Positions 18,640-23,007 of a stretch of DNA of 23,007 nucleotides are shown piece by piece. Source of the stretch: Chara braunii (Eukaryota; Streptophyta; Charophyceae; Charales; Characeae); assembly GCA_003427395.1 (NCBI GenBank), contig BFEA01001163.1, forward strand, positions 100,194 to 123,200, given 5' to 3'. A model generated the notes under the pieces. The model worked only from the letters and a program-made list of their open reading frames with translations, searched no databases and was not told where the DNA came from. Position 1 is the stretch's first letter. Every line of letters begins with the position of its first letter. The position numbers and the translations under genes were made by a program.

Positions 18640-19916
18640 AGGCTACAAAGCTGTGCACAGTCTACACTAGATCATACTAGATGCCTGCCGCAACATAGTG
18701 CACAGACCCACTAATAAATGAGTGGGTATTTCGGAACAGATATCACTCGGAGTCAACAAGTGATATAGATTCCTACAACTGAAACTATTTTTCGTATGAC
18801 TAGTCCGCGAACAGAAACATCAGGAACAATCAACAGTTCTGACTAATGTTGTCTGTCAGATGTCAATGGCAGTCCATCTAACTAATCATAACATAAAAAT
18901 AGAATCACTTGTGTGTATAGGACCACATGGAATTTTCTTGAACTTGTCACCTGGAATCAACCCCTCCCTTAACTCCCCCGAGTATCACTTGACGTCAGCG
19001 TCCCTGAGCAATCTGGAGGGCAATGCGTGTCTAAAGGTGTGTGTCCCGCCCACCGCCCCGAGTATCCACTGAGATGGCCAGCCTTGCACGTATATTTATC
19101 CTCGACGTGTAGTGAGCCTTCCAACCATTCACTGATCCAGGGGCAATTTAACGTCCGCCCCCAAGTGACTCCAAGAATTATTTTACGTCGCAGTCGGACG
19201 ACGATCACAGTTAATGGTTCCCCTTCCCGTGTTTATTTATAGACGTCGGGTGCTCGTCCTTCCTGTAGGGCTGGCCTGCCCAGTAGTACCCATTTAACAG
19301 CGCAGCAAGCCGACTCATCTAACAGCGCAGCAAGCCGAACAAAGGACAAGCAACTTAGGCATGCGTGCTCTACTCCCTGTGGGTTGGCATGGTGACCGTG
19401 ACCCAGTGCTTCGTCCAGGGCCCTTCAGAAAGCTTCGCCCATCTGCACCCAGATGCTCCACGTGAACATTGCCGAGTCTCAAGGTTGAGCGCACTTGACA
19501 CCTCACAATGAGAGGACTCTCAAGAAGGAACACACAACCTCACAGTAAGAAATGTCGGAGAGGGAAGATAAGGTTAAGAGCAACGTACCTCATTTAGCTG
19601 CCCCCAACCACAGAGATAATCTCACCAGATGACCAAATGGCAATTGCGATGACCAGTCACTGCATCGGCACAACCAGCATTATTCACCGTTCCACCTCAG
19701 CATCAATCACACATTAGATAGTTCTCATCACAGTGTCCAGGCCACATTACAGTTCCACAGCCTTCGTGGCGATTCCCCTCACCTCCTGGGTCGCCAACAC
19801 ACTCTTCTCCACCCTCCTCACTACACACCACTTACGGCCAAACTCGCCCAGCACACCGCATGTATGTACCGCATAAGGTAGAAGACAAGCGCCAGATGAG
19901 CGCAATCGTTCCACAA
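18640..19916 (-). other. Leader of element B; no supported gene
   Basis: About 1.28 kb lies between gag and the primer binding site, similar in length to the roughly 1.07 kb leader of element A. It contains a direct repeat AACAGCGCAGCAAGCCGA (about 19297-19338, two copies), and no long convincing ORF. ORFs of 60 to 80 codons here have no recognisable domain. Confidence 0.45.
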
Positions 19917-19927
19917 CTCCGATACCA
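19917..19927 (-). promoter_or_regulatory. Primer binding site (tRNA-iMet type) of element B
   Basis: Minus strand reads TGGTATCGGAG, the same core as element A at 2931-2943, preceded by 3 bases (ATT) and a TGCA-containing LTR edge (TTGCA, with TG/CA at 19931-19934). Position upstream of gag B on the same strand supports the call. Confidence 0.7.
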
Positions 19928-19930
19928 AAT

Positions 19931-20870
19931 TGCAAGGAAGATGAGCAATAGCGAACTTCAACAATCAAACAACATCATACATATGAGTCTAGATAGTCTT
20001 GACCTCGAACGAACAACATCATTGCATCACGAGAATCACCAATTGAAATAAGAACACACCAAGAGTTCATAATTGACAATGCTGAAATAGTCCCATCATC
20101 ATTAAGAAGAACCAGAGTTGATATTCTATCTGGCGCTCGGCGCCCAGACTACATGTGGCAGATCCTATCTAGCCTATACTACGAAGTTAAAAAATGACAT
20201 CAACAACATTCCCGAAGTACGAGTATATGGCCACCAATGTCGCACGCTTCCAGCACCAGGTATGTATCGCGCTACACTCACAACCTCGTTCCCCAACTCA
20301 CAAATGCCACAAGCACCCAGGGACCACCCTGCGCTTCACCCAGCATACAGCAGCGCAGCTCGGCTATGGCTGCGTGCTCCTTCCCTGCTCGCCCGTGAGA
20401 GCGTAGGCGCCAACCAGCAAATAGCGCAGCAGTGCTTGCGCAACATGCAACCAGCACCCGAATCCCGAATGAGGAGGCTGGCCCTTCCCTTTATCGAATT
20501 GGCCTGCCTGCGTCCAGTCCAGGAAGCTTCGAGAAGGCCCCGGTAGCCTGAGGCCCAGTCACGAGGAGAGCAGGCCTTGGGCCTGAAGTGGTTGCATGTG
20601 CCCAACTGCTTTCGGCCTCTGTTTGGCCCGGTACCCGTATCTAGCCCAGGGCCTGCTTCACGTACATTCACACAAGTGGCCTAGGGCCTGGGTTCACTCA
20701 ACCAAGTGGCGCTTCGCAACTGCCTGAATTCTCTTGAGTTGCGTGGTGGCCAAGAAAAGGCCATGAGGGCCGCGTCGAGCCTGCCTTCACTTAGGGCGGC
20801 CGACGGGCTGCAAAAAGGGGGCCTTATGGGGCTCATGGAGACATGGCCTCGCACAGGCAAACAATAACCA
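19931..20870 (-). mobile_element. LTR-like segment 1 (probable 5' LTR of element B; outer end uncertain)
   Basis: It begins at the TG next to the primer binding site and shares diverged but clear similarity, in the same orientation, with 21489-22480. Shared landmarks: GGCGCTCGGCGCCC-type inverted repeat (20138-20151), CACCAATGTCG followed by AGGTATGT (about 20234-20266), CGGCTATGGC, GCGCAGCA, and CCTTCACTTAGGGCGG near the far end. ORFs within (for example 20118-20546) follow the GC-rich composition. Splice-donor-like AGGTATGT is on the plus strand, opposite to the element, so its meaning is unclear. Confidence 0.5.
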
Positions 20871-21020
20871 AAAAATAAAATAAAAAATAGAGGCATGTAG
20901 ATCTTTTGGAGTCCTATGACCCCATGTTTTTTTTTTTTTTTTTAAAGCTCATATGTATTCTTAAAAAATAAAAAACATAAAATCGAAAGAAAAAAAAAAG
21001 CCATATACCCCCCGAACCCC

Positions 21021-21066
21021 AACACACACAGGCATACGCACTCACACACACACACACGCACACACG

Positions 21067-21101
<35 letters not shown>

Positions 21102-21169
21102 CGAGAGAGAGAGAGAAAGAGAGAGAGAGAGACAGAGAGAGAGATAGAGAGAGAGATAAAGAGAGAGAG
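21021..21169. repeat. Compound microsatellite (CA)n-(TA)n-(GA)n
   Basis: CA with interruptions about 21021-21076, uninterrupted TA about 21077-21101, then GA with interruptions 21103-21169. It lies about 150 bp beyond LTR-like segment 1, mirroring the place of the microsatellites that follow segment 2. The minus-strand ORF over it is a translation artefact. Confidence 0.95.
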
Positions 21170-21198
21170 CCACCACCACCCCCATCCTATGAAAAACC

Positions 21199-21214
21199 CG
21201 CGGACGCGTCCGCG
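21199..21214. repeat. 16-bp perfect palindrome
   Basis: CGCGGACGCGTCCGCG equals its own reverse complement and is followed by a second palindrome, CCGAGCTCGG, at 21218-21227. Function unknown. Confidence 0.9.
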
Positions 21215-21327
21215 CGGCCGAGCTCGGAGGGCGGACGTATTCATGGCCGCCTCCGCGACACGGACCCGATTTTACCAGATTTTTCTTGAATTAAATAATA
21301 GGCAAAAAAAAAAAAGAAAAAAAAAGG

Positions 21328-21356
21328 GGGTTGTAGGGAATTTTAAGCCCTACAAC
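21328..21356. repeat. Perfect 10-bp stem hairpin between A-rich and T-rich runs
   Basis: GGTTGTAGGG and CCCTACAACC flank a 9-nt loop (AATTTTAAG). An A-run precedes it and a T-rich run follows it, so it could resemble a terminator by eye, but factor-independent bacterial terminators are not expected in this kind of genome. Confidence 0.8.
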
Positions 21357-21488
21357 CTCATATTTTTGTTTTTGGAATCCAACTTTGTTTAGGAGTTTTT
21401 AAAAATCAAAAAGACAATTCGATTTAAAGCAAAAAAAATATATATATTGGAAGGAACATGAATATGGACGAAACACAAAAATCCAGAT

Positions 21489-22480
21489 TGCAAAATCCCA
21501 CTGATGTCCATGTAGTCAAGGCCAGAGCAGATAGCACAATGGAACCGAGTAACCATCCATTTAAGAATGATACAGAAGAATCGTGAGTCAATGTCCAAGC
21601 CCAACAGGGCAACACCAACAACATAACCCAATGTAGCTCTCTCCTGTGGATAGCGCCAGGCGCCCTATCTACTCTACAGCCTAAGCCTACAACTACAACA
21701 ATGAAGCAACCAGACAACCTGACTACCAGCGAGTGATGATGTCAACACCAATGTCGACCCCCACCTCCACTAGGTATGTGTCCTCTTCACCCACACTCTT
21801 CCTTGTTACCCACACAGCGCCCTTCACCTCCGAAGAACCACGTTCGCCCTCACCTCCCCTGCGCCCGCCAGCAGCCCGGCTATGGCCGCCAACGCCCTGC
21901 GCCCAGGCAGCGCACCACCGTATTTGCGCTGCATGTCTCCCTCATGCCCAACGCAACTTTACACAGCGCAGCACCGCTCGCATTTGCGCAGCGTGCCGGC
22001 AATGCCTACATTGGCCAAGGATCTCTGCCCACTCGCCCTGCTTGCCTATATGCTAGTGTTGCGTGTGGGCGGCCTCCCTTCAGCCTGCGTCTGGGCCCCA
22101 GTGGCTGAACCCAGGCCCGATACAGTTGAGGCCAGGTGCATGCAGTTGCGCCTCCTTCATCAAGGCCTGCGGCCAGATTCAGATAGTGGGCCGATTTCCC
22201 TTTGGCATTTTCGGCCTCTCTACCCAGCATGCATTGCCGGCCTCAAGTTCAAGTTCCTAGGGCATAACTTACTCAGAGGCCCTGGGATTTCCACATTTGC
22301 TGAGATCCGAGACTCGGTGCACTCCAACCAACTGGCGTGCTACAACTGTATGCACCCCACTTCGTGAAATGTTGGCACAGAGGGCTCTTGTTGATTTGTT
22401 GGCCGGCCTTCACTTAGGGCGGGCACGAGGCTTGCTGGGGCCTTAGCCCAAAACATGTTCATCATGGCAAGGCCCCTACT
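21489..22480 (-). mobile_element. LTR-like segment 2, diverged direct copy of segment 1
   Basis: The start is TTGCAAAATC next to CCAGA, comparable to the TACCAAATTGCAAGG junction of segment 1; a decayed primer binding site (minus strand TGGAT) may be visible. Shared order with segment 1: GATAGCGCCAGGCGCCCTAT (21650-21669), CACCAATGTCG then AGGTATGT, CGGCTATGGC, GCGCAGCA, AGGCCCTGGG and CCTTCACTTAGGGCGG. It is probably a solo LTR or the LTR of a neighbouring copy; no internal region lies between the two segments. Confidence 0.5.
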
Positions 22481-22605
22481 TGAGGGCTCAATCCTCACAA
22501 TATAAAGAAAAGCTGGAATTTTTTTTTGTCCTTTTTTATCATCAGATATATGGTCCCTTAGTTCACCTGTATTTTTTAGAAATGAATTTCTGTTTTTTGC
22601 AGGGG

Positions 22606-22608
<3 letters not shown>

Positions 22609-22673
<65 letters not shown>

Positions 22674-22681
22674 GTGTGTGT

Positions 22682-22713
<32 letters not shown>
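22609..22713. repeat. Compound microsatellite (GA)n-(GT)n, first copy
   Basis: About 62 bp of GA followed by about 42 bp of GT with one GA interruption. The Ser-Leu-rich minus-strand ORFs covering it are artefacts. Confidence 0.98.
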
Positions 22714-22803
22714 CGGGGAGCTGCGCGGTAGCGTGTGGGAGCTGCTGCGCAGGGAGCTGCGCGGGAGCATGCGGGAGCTGTTGCGGGGGGAGCTGCGCGC
22801 TCG

Positions 22804-22806
<3 letters not shown>
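22714..22806. repeat. 36-bp tandem repeat between the microsatellites
   Basis: Two full units and part of a third. Each unit is built of GGGAGCTGCGCGG plus about 8 bases, then GGGAGCTG plus TGCG and 3 bases, so the GGGAGCTG motif occurs five times at 21- and 15-bp steps. Confidence 0.85.
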
Positions 22807-22880
<74 letters not shown>

Positions 22881-22906
22881 TGTGTGTGTGTGTGTGTGTG
22901 TGTGTG
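22807..22906. repeat. Compound microsatellite (GA)n-(GT)n, second copy
   Basis: About 69 bp of GA, a GGGGG junction, then about 26 bp of TG. It repeats the order and orientation of the first copy at 22609-22713. Confidence 0.98.
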
Positions 22907-22949
22907 CGGACGATTGGTGGCGGGGGGATGGGGCGACCCCTCCCCCACG

Positions 22950-22995
22950 AATCAATCAATCAATCAATCAATTAATCAATCAATCAGTCAATCAA
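22950..22995. repeat. (AATC)n microsatellite at window end
   Basis: About eleven AATC units with two single-base variants (ATTAATC, CAGTC), followed by A-rich sequence to the window edge. Confidence 0.95.
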
Positions 22996-23007
22996 GAAAA
23001 AGAAAAA

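Noticed and set aside
21328-21356. Rho-independent terminator
   Set aside because: Shape fits, but the genome context is eukaryotic and no transcription unit ends here.
22340-22975. Long ORFs rich in Ser-Leu, His-Thr or Arg-Glu over the GA/GT tracts
   Set aside because: They translate dinucleotide repeats; open in several frames on both strands.

Overview
The window looks like repeat-dense nuclear DNA of a green-lineage eukaryote. The two Ty3/gypsy-type Gag frames resemble, as far as I can recall them, retroelement proteins of the charophyte alga Chara braunii. That is recollection and not a search, so the organism call is an inference. I find no credible intact host protein gene, no rRNA, no tRNA and no CRISPR array. 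Seven single N positions (1265, 3166, 3269, 3284, 3287, 3294, 3299) show an imperfect assembly.

Layout. (1) 1-3840, minus strand: the 5' part of a decayed LTR retrotransposon (element A). In transcription order it has an LTR-like segment, a tRNA-iMet-type primer binding site near 2931-2943, a long leader with a roughly 14-bp minisatellite, then gag with three in-frame TAG codons and an intact CCHC knuckle, then the start of a second frame cut by the window edge. (2) 3841-4155: a dense run of short hairpins. (3) 4160-5260: CTG-rich degenerate sequence. (4) 5265-12870: one large diverged palindrome, with two arms of about 3.8 kb around a spacer of about 42 bp at 9031-9072. (5) 12871-15560: non-coding, including about three monomers of a 179-bp tandem repeat. 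(6) 15565-19927, minus strand: a second decayed gag-pro-pol (element B) with its primer binding site at 19917-19927. (7) 19931-22995: two diverged LTR-like segments in the same orientation, separated and followed by compound microsatellites.

The most unusual part is the palindrome. Each arm carries an array of short hairpins whose loop is nearly constant within the arm while the stem differs from hairpin to hairpin and still base-pairs. The left loop centres on CCATAAGTTTGGGTGG and the right loop is CATTCACCATGGAAACAAT. The hairpins occupy matching positions in the two arms, so they predate arm divergence, yet the loops have become arm-specific, with one exception that keeps the left-type loop in the right arm. 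A second array of 122-bp units, each also foldable, lies further in on both arms (four units left, five right). No ORF explains the palindrome. The nearest known analogy is a non-autonomous foldback-type element, or a locus that makes a very long hairpin RNA; neither is proven here.

The coding remnants are dead retroelements. Six of the seven premature stops in the two gag-pol remnants are TAG. That is compatible with C-to-T decay at methylated CAG (CHG) sites, although the sample is small.
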